64,000 nucleotides of DNA from VRUE01 sp963816785 (lineage in GTDB: Bacteria; Actinomycetota; Thermoleophilia; Solirubrobacterales; 70-9), in NCBI GenBank assembly GCA_963816785.1, contig CAWFLL010000002.1, positions 1-64,000 of the forward strand. Reading direction: 5' to 3'. The notes under the pieces are model-generated. The model had not been told where the DNA came from and did no database searches. It saw only the letters and a list, made by a program, of their open reading frames with translations. Both the position numbers and the translations under genes were made by a program. Positions 46,391 to 57,227 of the stretch are shown in pieces (the stretch's first letter is position 1; every line of letters begins with the position of its first letter).

Positions 46391-47217
46391 GACCCGGCCC
46401 CCGCCGATCCATCCGGCGGCGCTGCCGTCAGCAGCCGGTAGTCGTAGATCGTCTCGTATCCCATCGCCGAGTAGATCGGCTCGCCCATCGGCGAGGCCTG
46501 TAGCGAGGCGAACTCCGCGCCGAGGTCGAAGCCGGCGTTGGTCACCGCCGCGGTGAGCGCCCGGCCCAGCCCCTGGCCGCGCGCCCTCTCGATGCTGCCC
46601 ACCCAGTAGATCCCGGCGACGCCGTGGCTGACGATCGTCATCGCGATCGCGATCGGCTCCCCGCCCTGGTAGGCGATGAGGGCGACCGCATTGTCGGCGA
46701 GCAGGCCGGCATGGTCGTCGTAGTAGGCGAACACCTCGGGCGGGAACCCGACGCTGGCGTAGGCGGCGGATGCGACACGCCAGAAGTCCGCGGCGTCGGC
46801 GCCGTTGCTGAGCCGGCGAACCTCGACGCCATCGGGCAACGGGCCCTCCTCGACCCTCCCGGCCAGCACCATCTCCGGCATTTCGAAGATCGGCTCGAGG
46901 CCGGCCTGGCCGGCGGCCGCGACGAGGTCGCGGTCCTCCGGTGCCTCGCCCCGGGCCCAGACGGTGAAGCCGCGTCCCAGGCCGCCGAAGAAGTCGTGCG
47001 CCCTTCGCAGGAGCTCGGCCGGCTCGACCGCGTCGTCGATCCGGAACGCCGCGTTCGAGATCGCCGGATTGGCGGAGCGGCCGGCTCCGAGGAGCCAACC
47101 GTCCGCCGCCTCGATCACGACCCCCGGATCGAGCTCGAAGAGCTGCCGCGAGCTGTCGACCAGGTTCAGGTGAGCTCGCCGCCGCGTCTCGCTCCCCTCT
47201 TCAGGCGGGCGCATCAT
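46387..47217 (-). CDS. GNAT family N-acetyltransferase
   Basis: 276-aa acetyltransferase with the GNAT fold in its C-terminal half: AIAMTIVSHGVAGIYWVGSI (beta4) and RARGQGLGRALTAAVTNAGF (acetyl-CoA pyrophosphate loop, RxxGxG/A). The N-terminal half resembles a second, degenerate GNAT domain. Substrate unknown. The gene lies between VOC and FAH genes in one strand run with 4- and 17-bp overlaps; the second Met would shorten the latter. Confidence 0.87.
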   Translation of the reverse strand: MMRPPEEGSETRRRAHLNLVDSSRQLFELDPGVVIEAADGWLLGAGRSANPAISNAAFRIDDAVEPAELLRRAHDFFGGLGRGFTVWARGEAPEDRDLVAAAGQAGLEPIFEMPEMVLAGRVEEGPLPDGVEVRRLSNGADAADFWRVASAAYASVGFPPEVFAYYDDHAGLLADNAVALIAYQGGEPIAIAMTIVSHGVAGIYWVGSIERARGQGLGRALTAAVTNAGFDLGAEFASLQASPMGEPIYSAMGYETIYDYRLLTAAPPDGSAGAGS

Positions 47218-48088
47218 CCCTGACCATGAAGCCCGGCGGCTCCGGGACCACCTCGTTCCGCAGCTCGCCGATCCCGTCGATCTCGATCCGAACCACGTCG
47301 CCGACCTTCAGCAGGCCCTCCGGGAAGGGCTGGATCGAGGCGCCGATCCCAGCCGGAGTGCCGGTGGCGATCACGTCGCCCGGCTCCAGGGTGAAGGCTT
47401 CGGAGAGGTGGGAGACCTGCTCGAAGCAGTCGAAGACCATCTCGCGGGTGTTGCCGTCCTGGCGCTTCTCGTCGTTGACGAAGGTGCGGATCCCGAGCTG
47501 CTGCGGGTCGCCGATCTCCTCGCCGGTGACGAGCCACGGCCCGAGCGGGCCGTGCGTGTCGAACGACTTGCCGATCGTCATCGTCGGCGCCCTCATCTGC
47601 CAGTCGCGGACGGAGACGTCGTTGGCGATCGTGTAGCCGGCGATCACCTCGGCGGCCTTCTCGGCGGGAACGTGGCGGCAGCGCCGCCCGATCACGACCG
47701 CCAGCTCCCCCTCATAGTCGAGGAGGTCCGAGACCTCGGGCTTGTGGATGCCGGCGCCGGGCCCGACCACGCTGGTCGGCTGCTTGTTGAAGAAGGTCGG
47801 CACCTTCGGCGCCTCCATCCCCGTCTCGGCGATGTGGTCGGCGTAGTTGAGCGCGATCGCCAGGTACTTGCGGGGCCGCGCCGGGCTGAGGAGCTGAACC
47901 TCCTCGAGCGGCGCGCCCGCGTCGGCCTTGCTCGCCAGCTCGGCCAGCTTTTCGCCGCCCACGGCGTCGATCGCCGCCGCCGGTTCCGACTGCAGCTCCG
48001 GCGCCGCGGTGGAGAGGTCGATGACCCGTCCCTCCTCCACGAGCCCAAGCCGGGCGCCTCCGTCGGCGAGGAAGCGGCAGAGCCTCAT
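47201..48088 (-). CDS. fumarylacetoacetate hydrolase family protein
   Basis: 295-aa FAH-fold enzyme. KYLAIALNYADHIAETG, the metal-binding YEGELAVVIGRR, and GDVIATGTPAGIG are the family motifs, with DWQMRAPTMTIGKSFDTHGP between. Family members hydrolyse or decarboxylate acylpyruvates and related beta-dicarbonyls in aromatic and organic acid breakdown. Co-directional with SixA upstream (4-bp overlap) and GNAT downstream. Confidence 0.92.
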   Translation of the reverse strand: MRLCRFLADGGARLGLVEEGRVIDLSTAAPELQSEPAAAIDAVGGEKLAELASKADAGAPLEEVQLLSPARPRKYLAIALNYADHIAETGMEAPKVPTFFNKQPTSVVGPGAGIHKPEVSDLLDYEGELAVVIGRRCRHVPAEKAAEVIAGYTIANDVSVRDWQMRAPTMTIGKSFDTHGPLGPWLVTGEEIGDPQQLGIRTFVNDEKRQDGNTREMVFDCFEQVSHLSEAFTLEPGDVIATGTPAGIGASIQPFPEGLLKVGDVVRIEIDGIGELRNEVVPEPPGFMVRDDAPA

Positions 48089-48522
48089 CGGGCGGCGGCG
48101 ATCGCCGCGATGTCCTCGGGCCGCAGCAGCGCCAGCAGCGTGCTCTCGTCGATGATCGCGAGGGCGCCCTTGCGGATCTTGGCGTTGGCGCCCGTCAGTC
48201 GGCCGACCTCGGCCTTGAAGTCGGGGTTGTGGCCGACCAGGAGGACATTGCCGCGACCGGCGGCCAGCGCCAGGGTGTCGAAGCCTCCATCGGCCAACTC
48301 GTCCTCGGTCTCGGGATCGACCGAGAGGGGCTCGCAGGCGAGGCGCGCGGTTTCGACCGCTCTCACCCTCGGGCTGGTCAGGCAGACGTCGATCTCGATC
48401 CCCAGGGCCGCCATCGCCCGCCCGGCGGCCACCGACTGGCGCTTGCCCTTCTCGGTCAGTCGCCGCGCGGCATCGTCGCCATCACCGTGCTCGGCGTCCC
48501 CGTGCCTCAGCATGTAGATCAC
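48085..48522 (-). CDS. sixA: phosphohistidine phosphatase SixA-like
   Basis: 145-aa histidine phosphatase superfamily protein. The catalytic RHG is at residues 6-8 (MLRHGDAEH), with SPRVRAVETARLA carrying the second Arg and LLVGHNPDFKAEVG the second His. SixA removes phosphate from phosphohistidine of Hpt/PTS proteins in E. coli; the target here is unknown. Its stop overlaps the FAH start. Confidence 0.87.
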   Translation of the reverse strand: MIYMLRHGDAEHGDGDDAARRLTEKGKRQSVAAGRAMAALGIEIDVCLTSPRVRAVETARLACEPLSVDPETEDELADGGFDTLALAAGRGNVLLVGHNPDFKAEVGRLTGANAKIRKGALAIIDESTLLALLRPEDIAAIAAAR

Positions 48523-48544
48523 ACCGGGATCGTAGACCGGCGGG

Positions 48545-48967
48545 TCAGAGCTTCCCGACCGAGGCCAGGTACTCGTCGAGCGCCCTGGCCTTCTGCGTGT
48601 CCTCGTAGACCTCGTACTCGCGCAGTTTGCCCCACGCGATCCGGCCCCAGATCACATACCGGTTCTCGTAGACGCGCTCACCCTCGGGCGAGTCGAGGTA
48701 GTCGGTGCCGCGGACGCAGATCGTCTGCTTCCAGGGGAATCCCTTCAGCACGACCTCGTCGGGAAAGATCTGGATGCCGACGTCGGCGAAGCGCCGCAGC
48801 CAGGGCTCCAACTCCTGCTTTCCCTCGAGCTCTGTCGCCCAGGAGCTGTCGCCGGGAAACCGGAACCGCACGTCCTCCGCATCCATCTTCAGGGTCGGCT
48901 CGATGTCCCCTTCCCGCGCCTTCGCCATGTTCCGCGCGATCATCCGCCTGCCAAGCCAGGAAAGCAT
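48545..48967 (-). CDS. NTF2/SnoaL-like protein
   Basis: 140-aa SnoaL/NTF2-fold protein beginning MLSWLGRRMIARNMAKAREG and containing RFPGDSSWATELEGKQELEP, VLKGFPWKQTICVRGTDY and YVIWGRIAWGKLREYEVYED. The frame is intact. Catalytic function cannot be assigned. It heads the SixA-FAH-GNAT-VOC run on the same strand, after a gap from the RTX-like gene. Confidence 0.78.
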   Translation of the reverse strand: MLSWLGRRMIARNMAKAREGDIEPTLKMDAEDVRFRFPGDSSWATELEGKQELEPWLRRFADVGIQIFPDEVVLKGFPWKQTICVRGTDYLDSPEGERVYENRYVIWGRIAWGKLREYEVYEDTQKARALDEYLASVGKL

Positions 48968-49005
48968 TGCCGCCTCCTTTTACCGTCGATCGGTCTCGCC
49001 AGAAC

Positions 49006-49914
49006 CTAGTCCACCGCCGGGATCCGACCCGAGTACGTCAGCAGCTCGCAGCCGCGGGCCCGATCGCGGCGATCGACCTGGGCGAGGTCGTTTCCGGGCC
49101 CGCAGCGAACCAGCTCGCGGCTCCCGTTGCGGGCGTAGACGGAGTCCTTCCCGGGCCCGGCGTCGAAGACGTTGACGCCGGAGCTGTCGACGAGCACGTC
49201 CTTGCCGGTCCCTCCGGTCAGTCGGTCGTTGCCGCGACCCCCGTCGATCCGGTCGCCACCGGTGCCGCCGACCGCGCAGTCGTGGCCGTCCATCGCCCTG
49301 ATCCGGTCGCCCGAGGCGAACCCGATGATCACCTCGTGGCCGGCGCCTCCGGTCAGCGTGTCGGCGCCGTTCGTGCCCAGCAGTGCCAGCACGCAGCCGC
49401 CTGCGGCCAGCGGCTCGGTCGGGCCGCCGCCCCCGCCCCCGCCTGACCCGCCCCCTCCACCCGCACCGGTTTCGAATCTTGGCGGGATGATGATCGGGTT
49501 GCCCGTCGCAATGACGTCGGGCCCGCCATGCAGGGGGAAGTTCTGGAAGCAGCCGACCGTCAGCTCGGGAATCAGGTGCTGCGGGCGTTTCTTGGCGGAT
49601 ACCCACCAGGTCTTCGTCTCCGTCACGCTCTGCCGGCCTTCGGTGTTGACGACGCCGCCGGTGTCGATCCGCTCGCCCGTCTCCGCATCGACCAGGTAGA
49701 GAGATCCGTCGTACCACTCCGTGCCCGGGTCGGCGCCGAAGCAGCTTGCGGTCCAGGTGATCTCCACGACCCAGAAATTGGCGCTCTTCTGTTCGGTGAC
49801 GACAGCACCGACCTTGGCCTGGGTTTTGATGTGGTTGGCGGCGCTCACCTGTGGCCAGGCCAGCGCGGACAGGGCGGCCAGGCCGATGAGCGCTATCGAG
49901 CGCCGGCGGCTCAC
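49006..49914 (-). CDS. secreted protein with RTX-type calcium-binding repeats
   Basis: 302-aa exported protein. Signal peptide at about 5-26 (SIALIGLAALSALAWPQVSA), an all-beta domain with four cysteines, a glycine linker (TGAGGGGGSGGGGGGG), then nonapeptide-like repeats GTNGADTLTGGAGHEVI, GGDRIDGGRGNDRLTGGTGKD and DAGPGKDSVYARNG that match the GGxGxDxLx calcium-binding pattern. The C terminus has a cysteine pair. Role likely at the cell surface; no enzymatic domain seen. Confidence 0.82.
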   Translation of the reverse strand: MSRRRSIALIGLAALSALAWPQVSAANHIKTQAKVGAVVTEQKSANFWVVEITWTASCFGADPGTEWYDGSLYLVDAETGERIDTGGVVNTEGRQSVTETKTWWVSAKKRPQHLIPELTVGCFQNFPLHGGPDVIATGNPIIIPPRFETGAGGGGGSGGGGGGGPTEPLAAGGCVLALLGTNGADTLTGGAGHEVIIGFASGDRIRAMDGHDCAVGGTGGDRIDGGRGNDRLTGGTGKDVLVDSSGVNVFDAGPGKDSVYARNGSRELVRCGPGNDLAQVDRRDRARGCELLTYSGRIPAVD

Positions 49915-49956
49915 CCCTCCACGTTAGCCGGGGTGAAGCGGCCCTACAACCAGCTC

Positions 49957-51114
49957 TCAGCTGGGCGGAGCCGCGCTGAGCTCGCGGAGACCGTCCCGGT
50001 CGTCCAGCGAGCCGGCATCCGCCGGGCCGGCGGCGAAACTGGGCGGGGCGACCTCCAGGTAGGCGTTGAAGGTCAGGTTGATGAGCCGCTGGTTCTTGTA
50101 GATGCGGAATAGGGGCCCCAGCAGTCGCGGCGGAATCCTCGGGATCAGCCGCTGGAAGAAGAGCAGGATGCCGAAGCCCGTCCGGTGTGAGTCGTGGAGC
50201 CGTTCGTAGTTGGCGATCGCCTCCTCGCGGCTGCGGCGGCCCTTGAGGATGGCGCGCAGCTCACGGCCGACGGCGATGCCGTAGTAGAGCGCGGTCCTGA
50301 TCCCCTCCGCGGTCAGGGGCAGGCACTGCCCTGCTGAGTCTCCGGCAAAGAACACGCCCCCTTCGGTTGCGGGGCGCAGCTTGTGCGGGATCCAGTTGCC
50401 CTGGTAGCGGACCCGGTCGCGGCCGAGATCCGCGGCGAGCAGGTCGGCACCCTCGCGGACATGGGAGGGCGGATGGTAGGAGCAGGCCCCGATTCGCAAC
50501 TCCTCGCCGGCCGGGAACGACCAGCCGTATCCCGCCCGTACGTAGCGGCGGTCCACCCAGACCTCGAGGTCGTCGCTGTTCCCAGGCGGGTGGACCTCCA
50601 GCGCCCGGGTCAGGGGCGCGTCGAGCGGCTGAAAGCCGCCGCCCGCGGCGAGAATTTGCCGCCAGCCGAGCGCGTCTACGACCAGCGGGGCAGAGACGGG
50701 GCCACGATCGGTCTCGACCGTGATCTCTTCGCCCTCTGCGGAACTTCGCCCCTCCACCGTCGCGACCGCGAAGGTCGCGTCGCACTCGCGCCACAGCGCC
50801 TCGCACATCTCGTCGTAGTTGAAGGTCGAGAAGCAGTACGGGAGGTCGAGGACCGTGGTGCGCCCCGGAGTGTGGACGACCAACTCGTCGAAGCGTTGGA
50901 GCTCGATCTCGATCATGCCCAGCGCCCGCAGCCAGTCGGTCGGGATTCCGCAGGCCGAGGTCGGGCGCTCGCCGATCCCGTAACGGTCGAGGACCAGGAC
51001 GCTGGCCCCCGAGCCGCTCAGCTCCCGGGCGGCAGCCAGACCGGCGAAGCTGGCGCCGCAGATCACCACGTCATACCCGCCCTGCAGCTGCTCCCTGTCC
51101 TCCGAGGTGGCCAC
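49957..51114 (-). CDS. FAD-dependent oxidoreductase, geranylgeranyl reductase-like
   Basis: 385-aa flavoprotein. DVVICGASFAGLAAARELSG is the N-terminal FAD Rossmann motif; GVFFAGDSAGQCLPLTAEGI is the second FAD motif of the geranylgeranyl reductase/PHBH-type family, followed by RTALYYGIAVGRE. Such enzymes reduce isoprenoid double bonds or hydroxylate. The N-terminal position of Cys (TSACGIPTDW) is as in archaeal-type GGRs. It sits next to an acyl-CoA dehydrogenase on the same strand. Confidence 0.85.
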   Translation of the reverse strand: MATSEDREQLQGGYDVVICGASFAGLAAARELSGSGASVLVLDRYGIGERPTSACGIPTDWLRALGMIEIELQRFDELVVHTPGRTTVLDLPYCFSTFNYDEMCEALWRECDATFAVATVEGRSSAEGEEITVETDRGPVSAPLVVDALGWRQILAAGGGFQPLDAPLTRALEVHPPGNSDDLEVWVDRRYVRAGYGWSFPAGEELRIGACSYHPPSHVREGADLLAADLGRDRVRYQGNWIPHKLRPATEGGVFFAGDSAGQCLPLTAEGIRTALYYGIAVGRELRAILKGRRSREEAIANYERLHDSHRTGFGILLFFQRLIPRIPPRLLGPLFRIYKNQRLINLTFNAYLEVAPPSFAAGPADAGSLDDRDGLRELSAAPPS

Positions 51115-51170
51115 GGTGGAACCGTAGCGGCTCGGTACGAGAATGGCCTCGGACCAGTTTGCTCAGCTGC

Positions 51171-52349
51171 CTACAACCCGAGCTGTTTGCCGAGGATCTC
51201 CTTCATGATCTCGTCGGTGCCGCCGCCGATCGGGCCGAGGCGGGCGTCGCGGACGGCGCGCTCGATCCCGTACTCGCGCATGTAGCCGTAGCCGCCGTGG
51301 ATCTGCAGGCACTCGTCGGCGATCTCGAGGACGCCGCGCTGGGTGATCAGCTTCGCCATCGTCACCTCCTTGATGCAGTCCTGCCCCTCGTGGAAGAGGC
51401 GCAGCCCGTTGTAGGTGATGGCGCGGGCTGCCTCGGCCTGGGTCGCCATCTCCGCCACCTTGTGGCGGATGGCCTGGAAGTTGCCGATCGGGCGGCCGAA
51501 GGCCTTGCGCTCGAGGGCGTAGGAGACGGTGGTCTCGATCAGCCGCTGCATCGCCCCCACCGCGCCGATCGCCATCAGCAGCCGCTCCCAGGCGAAGTTG
51601 GCCATGATCAGCCGGAAGCCCTCGTTCTCCTCGCCGAGCAGGTTCTCCGCCGGGACCTCGACGTCGGTGAAGGACAGCTCGCCGGTGTCGGACGAGTGCC
51701 AGCCGAGCTTCTCCAGCTTCGCCGCCACCTCGTAGCCGGGCATCTCGCTCTCCAGCACGAGGAAGGAGATGCCGTGGTGGCCGCCCTCCTGGGTCGTCTT
51801 GCAGGCGCAGACGAGGAAGTCGGCGCGGACGCCGTTGGTGATGAAGGTCTTGGCGCCGTTGACGACGTAGCCGCCGTCGACCCGCTGCGCGAAGGTGGTG
51901 ATGCCGGCGACGTCGGACCCGGCCCCGGGCTCGGTGATCCCCAGGGCGCCGATCTTCTCGCCCGCGATCCCCGGCACCAGCCAGCGCTGCTTCTGCTCCT
52001 CGGTGCCGAAGTTGAAGATCGGCGGCATCGCGATCGAGGCGTGGGCGTTGAGCCCGGCCGCGACCCCGCCCGAGCCCCCGGATCGGGCCAGCTCCTCGAC
52101 CCAGACGGCGTCGTGCAGGTGGGTCCCGCCCTGCCCGCCGTAGCTCTCCGGGAACTTGAGTCCGAGGAACCCCAGCTCGGCGCAGCGCCGGTACAGCTCG
52201 CGGGGAAACTCGCGCGCCGCCTCCCACTCGTCGACGTTGGGCGCGATCTCCTTCGAGACGAAGCGCCGCACCGTCTCCCGCAGCTCCTCGTGCTCGTCGT
52301 CGAACGGGGGCGGGACCGCTCTCACGCCGGTGTCCTTGACGACCGTCAT
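51171..52349 (-). CDS. acyl-CoA dehydrogenase
   Basis: 392-aa flavin-dependent acyl-CoA dehydrogenase introducing the alpha-beta double bond. Motifs: LGITEPGAGSDVAGITT, NGAKTFITNGVRADF, WHSSDTGELSFTDVEVP and the C-terminal LQIHGGYGYMREYGIERAVRDARLG. The catalytic Glu found just before GTxEI in medium-chain enzymes is a Gly here (GGGTDEIM); isovaleryl/long-chain types place the base elsewhere, so it may belong there. Start ATG 52349, 64 bp divergent from the receiver-flavoprotein gene. Confidence 0.93.
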   Translation of the reverse strand: MTVVKDTGVRAVPPPFDDEHEELRETVRRFVSKEIAPNVDEWEAAREFPRELYRRCAELGFLGLKFPESYGGQGGTHLHDAVWVEELARSGGSGGVAAGLNAHASIAMPPIFNFGTEEQKQRWLVPGIAGEKIGALGITEPGAGSDVAGITTFAQRVDGGYVVNGAKTFITNGVRADFLVCACKTTQEGGHHGISFLVLESEMPGYEVAAKLEKLGWHSSDTGELSFTDVEVPAENLLGEENEGFRLIMANFAWERLLMAIGAVGAMQRLIETTVSYALERKAFGRPIGNFQAIRHKVAEMATQAEAARAITYNGLRLFHEGQDCIKEVTMAKLITQRGVLEIADECLQIHGGYGYMREYGIERAVRDARLGPIGGGTDEIMKEILGKQLGL

Positions 52350-52412
52350 CCGACCGGACGCTAGCGGGTGGGCGGGCAATGGAGCAATCCCCCCGGCGGT
52401 ACCATCATCAGC

Positions 52413-54102
52413 ATGGGAGAGCCGGTGCTTCTCGCTGTCGATCGGGATCCCGATGCGCTTGCGCGGACCGAGATCGAGCTGACCCGGCGCTACGGTCAGG
52501 ACTACCGGGTCCTGACGGAGAGCACGGCGCCCGCCGCGCTGGAGGTGCTGGAGACGATGCGGGCGGAGAACGAGCCGGTCGCGCTCGTCCTCGCCGACCA
52601 GTGGCTCGGCGAGATGACCGGCGCCGACCTGCTGGCTCGTGCCCGTCAGCTGCACCCCGCCGCGAAGCGGGGGTTGCTGATCGGCTGGGGGGATTGGGCC
52701 AAGCCCGACACGGCCGAGGCGATATCCACGGCGATGACGGTGGGCAAGATCGACTACTACGTGCTGAAGCCACAGCGCTGCCCCGATGAGCTCTTCCACC
52801 GCACCGTGGCCGAGTTCCTGTTCGATTGGGCGCGCGCGGAGTCGCCGCTCCAGGGCGAGATCGAGGTCGTCGCCGAGCTCGGCTCTCCACGGGCCGCCGA
52901 ATTGCGCGACCTGCTCGGCCGCAACGGGATCCCCTACGCCTGCCACCCGCCCGAGTCCCCCGACGGCCAGGCGCTGCTGGGCGATGCGGGCCACGAGGAG
53001 GCGACCGTTCCGATCGCCCGGGTCGGCGGCGGCCGGATCATCGTCGACCCGACGAACGTCGAGCTGGCGGACGCCTTCGGAGTCAGCACCGAGCTCGGCG
53101 ACGAGCGCGAGTTCGACGTGGCGGTGATCGGCGCCGGCCCCGCCGGCCTCGCGGCCGCCGTCTACGCCTCCTCGGAGGGGATGCGCGCCCTGGTCGTCGA
53201 GCGCGAGGCGATCGGCGGCCAGGCGGGGTCCAGCTCGCTGATCCGCAACTACCTCGGCTTCTCACGTGGGGTGAGCGGGTCCGACCTCGCCCAGCGCGCC
53301 TACCAGCAGGCGTGGGTCTTCGGCACCAAGTTCCTGCTGATGCGCGAGGTCGTCGAGCTGCGGCCGGGCGAGAGACGCCACACCCTGAGGACCTCCGACG
53401 GCGCCGAGATCGAGACGATGGCGGTCCTCCTCGCCTCGGGGGTCTCCTACCGGCGGCTCGAGATCCCGCTCGCTGACATGCTTCGAGGGCGAGGGCGTCT
53501 TCTACGGTGCCTCGGCGGCGGACGCCAAAGCGCTGCCGGGAAAGCGGGTCTTCGTCGTCGGAGGCGCCAACTCGGCGGGGCAGGCGGCGATGCACCTCTG
53601 CCGCTATGCGGACCGGGTGACCATCCTCGTTCGCGGCCCGTCGCTCTCCGAGAGCATGTCCGACTACCTGTGCCGCGCGATCGACGCCGCCGACAACATC
53701 GACGTCATGTACGAAACCGAGGCGGTCGGGGGAGCGGAGACGGCCGCCTCGAGACCCTGACTGCTGCGCGAGGCGGGCTTCGGAGTCACCTCGACCGTTG
53801 ATGCGGATGCGCTCTTCGTGATGATCGGAGCACAGCCCGGGACCGAGTGGCTCCCACCGGAGATCGAGCGCGACGAGTGGGGCTTCGTGCTGACAGGGCC
53901 CGATCTGGAGCACGAGGCGGGCGGAACGTCGCCGCGGATGGGGGAGACGAGCCTGAGGCGCGTCTTCGCCGTCGGCGACGTCCGGCATGGCTCGGTCAAG
54001 CGGGTCGCCTCCGCGGTGGGGGAGGGGTCGATCGTGATCCAGCAGGTGCACCACTACCTCGACGCCGAGGCCGAAGCGTCCGACGCCGCCGGCGTCGCCT
54101 AG
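52413..54102 (+). CDS. receiver domain fused to thioredoxin-reductase-like flavoprotein, frameshifted
   Basis: About 560 aa. Residues 1-125 are a response-regulator receiver: acidic pocket D10, phospho-acceptor D62 (LVLADQWLGE), Lys119 (YYVLKP). Residues 130-230 look like a glutaredoxin-type spacer. From 235 on a TrxB-like flavoprotein: DVAVIGAGPAGLAAAVYASS (FAD), VFVVGGANSAGQAAMHL (NADPH), RRVFAVGDVRHGSVKRVASA. Where TrxB has CATC this protein reads YGASAADA, so the redox cysteines are missing. Frame changes near 53483, 53740 and 53757. Known fused RR/TrxR proteins exist in actinobacteria; output unknown. Confidence 0.88.
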
Positions 54103-54552
54103 CCGGAGCTCTCCTCGGCTCCCGCCGGGGCTTTCCAGTCCTCGAGCATCGTGTGGCCGCGGCCCCGGTGGTCGAAGCCGAGCAGGTCGCCCTGGGGGTT
54201 CTTCCTGCCGCCGTGGTGATAGGCGCGAACCTCGGCGATCCTGCCGTCCCGGATCCGGAACCACTCGGTGCCGCGGTCGAGCCTCCGCTCGCCCGACTCC
54301 GGGTGCCGCCAGGTCATCGTCCACTCGATCACGACCTGGTCGCCCTGCTCGATCGCGTTCTCGAGATACCACTGCCCGTCGATGCTCTCGACGGCGAGCG
54401 CCGCGTAGCGCGCCGATCGTCTCCGCGCCCTCGTGCGGGCCGAGGCGCGTGTAGTAGTGGACGGCGTCGTCGGTGAAGTGCGCCGAGACCGCCTCGGCGT
54501 CACCCGTGTTCAGGGCCTCGTAGTAGGAACGGATGTGATCGATATGTGTCAT
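54099..54552 (-). CDS. NTF2/SnoaL-like protein, frameshifted
   Basis: About 150-aa SnoaL-like protein: MTHIDHIRSYYEALNTGDAE, FTDDAVHYYTRLGPHEGAET, then after an extra base near 54414 ALAVESIDGQWYLENAIEQG, VVIEWTMTWRHPESG and GTEWFRIRDGRIAEVRAYHH. The last block is the classic SnoaL_2 C-terminal strand pair. It lies in one strand run with the following acyl-CoA dehydrogenase and may be a ketosteroid-isomerase-like or hydratase partner; unproven. 4-bp convergent overlap with the flavoprotein gene. Confidence 0.82.
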
Positions 54553-54639
54553 CGGCTGCCGCCGCCCCGGACGCGGAGCGGGTGGCCATCCATATCTGAT
54601 TCTCTGGCCACCCGCGAGAGCAGAGGAGGCGGCGGTTTA

Positions 54640-55857
<1,218 letters not shown>

Positions 55858-55971
55858 TGGGAGTCTCTCCTCGTTCGCAGCTGATCCGGAGGGGCGGCGC
55901 GCCGCCCCGAAAGTTGCCGTGGACAGTAGCACTTCCTACTTCCGCACAGAGTCGGCTATCGTCTGACCCGA

Positions 55972-56756
55972 ATGGACTACGAGCTGGTCAAGTACGAGGT
56001 CGCCGACGGCGTCGCGACGGTGACGCTGAACAACCCGGAGAAGCGCAACATGCTCTCCGGCCAGATGCTGGCCGAGCTGGTCGACGCGATGAAGACGGCG
56101 CGGGACGCCGAGGAGGTTCGCGCTGTGGTTCTGACCGGCGCCGGCGACAAGGTCGTTCTGCGCCGGCGCCGACCTGGGCGGCTTCGCTGCCGACGCTCCG
56201 CTCGTCGCCAAACACTTCGCATCTGACCTCTTCCTCGAGTTCTTCCGGTTGATGCCGCGGCTCGGCAAGCCCTCGCTCTGCGCCGCCAACGGCCACGTGC
56301 TCGCCGGCGGGATGGGCCTCGCGCTCTCCTGCGACCTGGTGATCGCCAAGGAGGGGGCGACCTTCGGCACGCCGGAGATCAACGTCGGCGCCTTCCCCTA
56401 CATGATCATGGCGATCATCTACCGCAACGTCCCGCGCAAGAAGGTCAACGAGATGATGCTGCTCGGGCGAGCGGCTGAGCGCCGAGGAGGCGGTCGAGTA
56501 CGGGCTCGCGAACAGGGTCGTGCCGGCGGCCGAGTTCGACGCGGCGGTCGCCGAGTGGGCCGGCAAGCTGGCCTCGAAGAGCCCGGTCCTGATGCGGCTC
56601 GGCCACGACGCGATGTACCGCCAGCAGGACATGGCGGTCGACGACGCGCTCGAGTACCTGCGCTCCCAGCTCTCCCTCACCTTCTCGACCGAGGACATCG
56701 TCGAGGGGGTCACGGCCTTCTTCGAGAAACGGGAGCCTCAGTGGAAGGGACGATGA
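55972..56756 (+). CDS. enoyl-CoA hydratase/isomerase, frameshifted
   Basis: About 260-aa crotonase-family enzyme. VATVTLNNPEKRNMLSG, FCAGADLGGFAADAP, ANGHVLAGGMGLALSCDLVI and FGTPEINVGAFPYM give the oxyanion hole and the active-site region; a single acid (E in TPEI) is present. Extra bases near 56155 (G after GTC) and 56468 (C before GAG) break the frame. It would hydrate enoyl-CoA from the divergently encoded dehydrogenase. Confidence 0.9.
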
Positions 56757-57051
56757 GAGGCGAGCGCTTCGAGGCGGCCGATCGTTTTGGTCAACCACCG
56801 GGGAACGTCGACCTGGGCTGACGGTCGACCGCGTGCCCGCGGTAATCGATCGAGTAGATGTAGCAGTCGGCGCAGTTGCCGGGCACGCTGCTTTCGAGCA
56901 CTGCGAAGCGGGAGCTCCGAGAGGCCGGCGCTAAGCTGGTTGACCTTCGAGCACCGGCACCCGGAAGCGCACCGTCCGGTTTTCGCCGCTCGCGTTCCTC
57001 GTCGTCGCCGTGGCTTCCCTGCCGGGTCGCGATCACCAGCTTCTGCGGCAT
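56738..57051 (-). CDS. possible small protein with CADC motif, frameshifted
   Basis: The 471-bp stretch between the enoyl-CoA hydratase and carboxyltransferase genes has no confident gene. On the minus strand a frame starting MPQKLVIATRQGSHG reaches VPGNCADCYIYSIDYRGHAV; a second frame continues DVPRWLTKTIGRLEALASHR to a stop at 56738. Together they read like one compact protein of about 100 aa interrupted near 56835. No family recognised. The codon pattern is mixed, so this is tentative. Confidence 0.4.
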
Positions 57052-57227
57052 CGGCTTCAGTCCGCCGCTGCGTTCGTAGGAGATCGGCGAACTTCGCGAC
57101 CGCGGACAGTGCGGCTGCGGCGGCGGTACCGGGCCGCATCCGGATAGGCCACCGAGCAGGCGATCACCGCGGTCATCGCAGTCCCACGCTTGCGAGATCA
57201 GACCGATTCGAGCGCCAAGGAGAGGGA

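Noticed and set aside
49006..49914. RTX toxin
   Set aside because: Only a few short repeats, an ordinary signal peptide and no toxin or type I secretion genes nearby.
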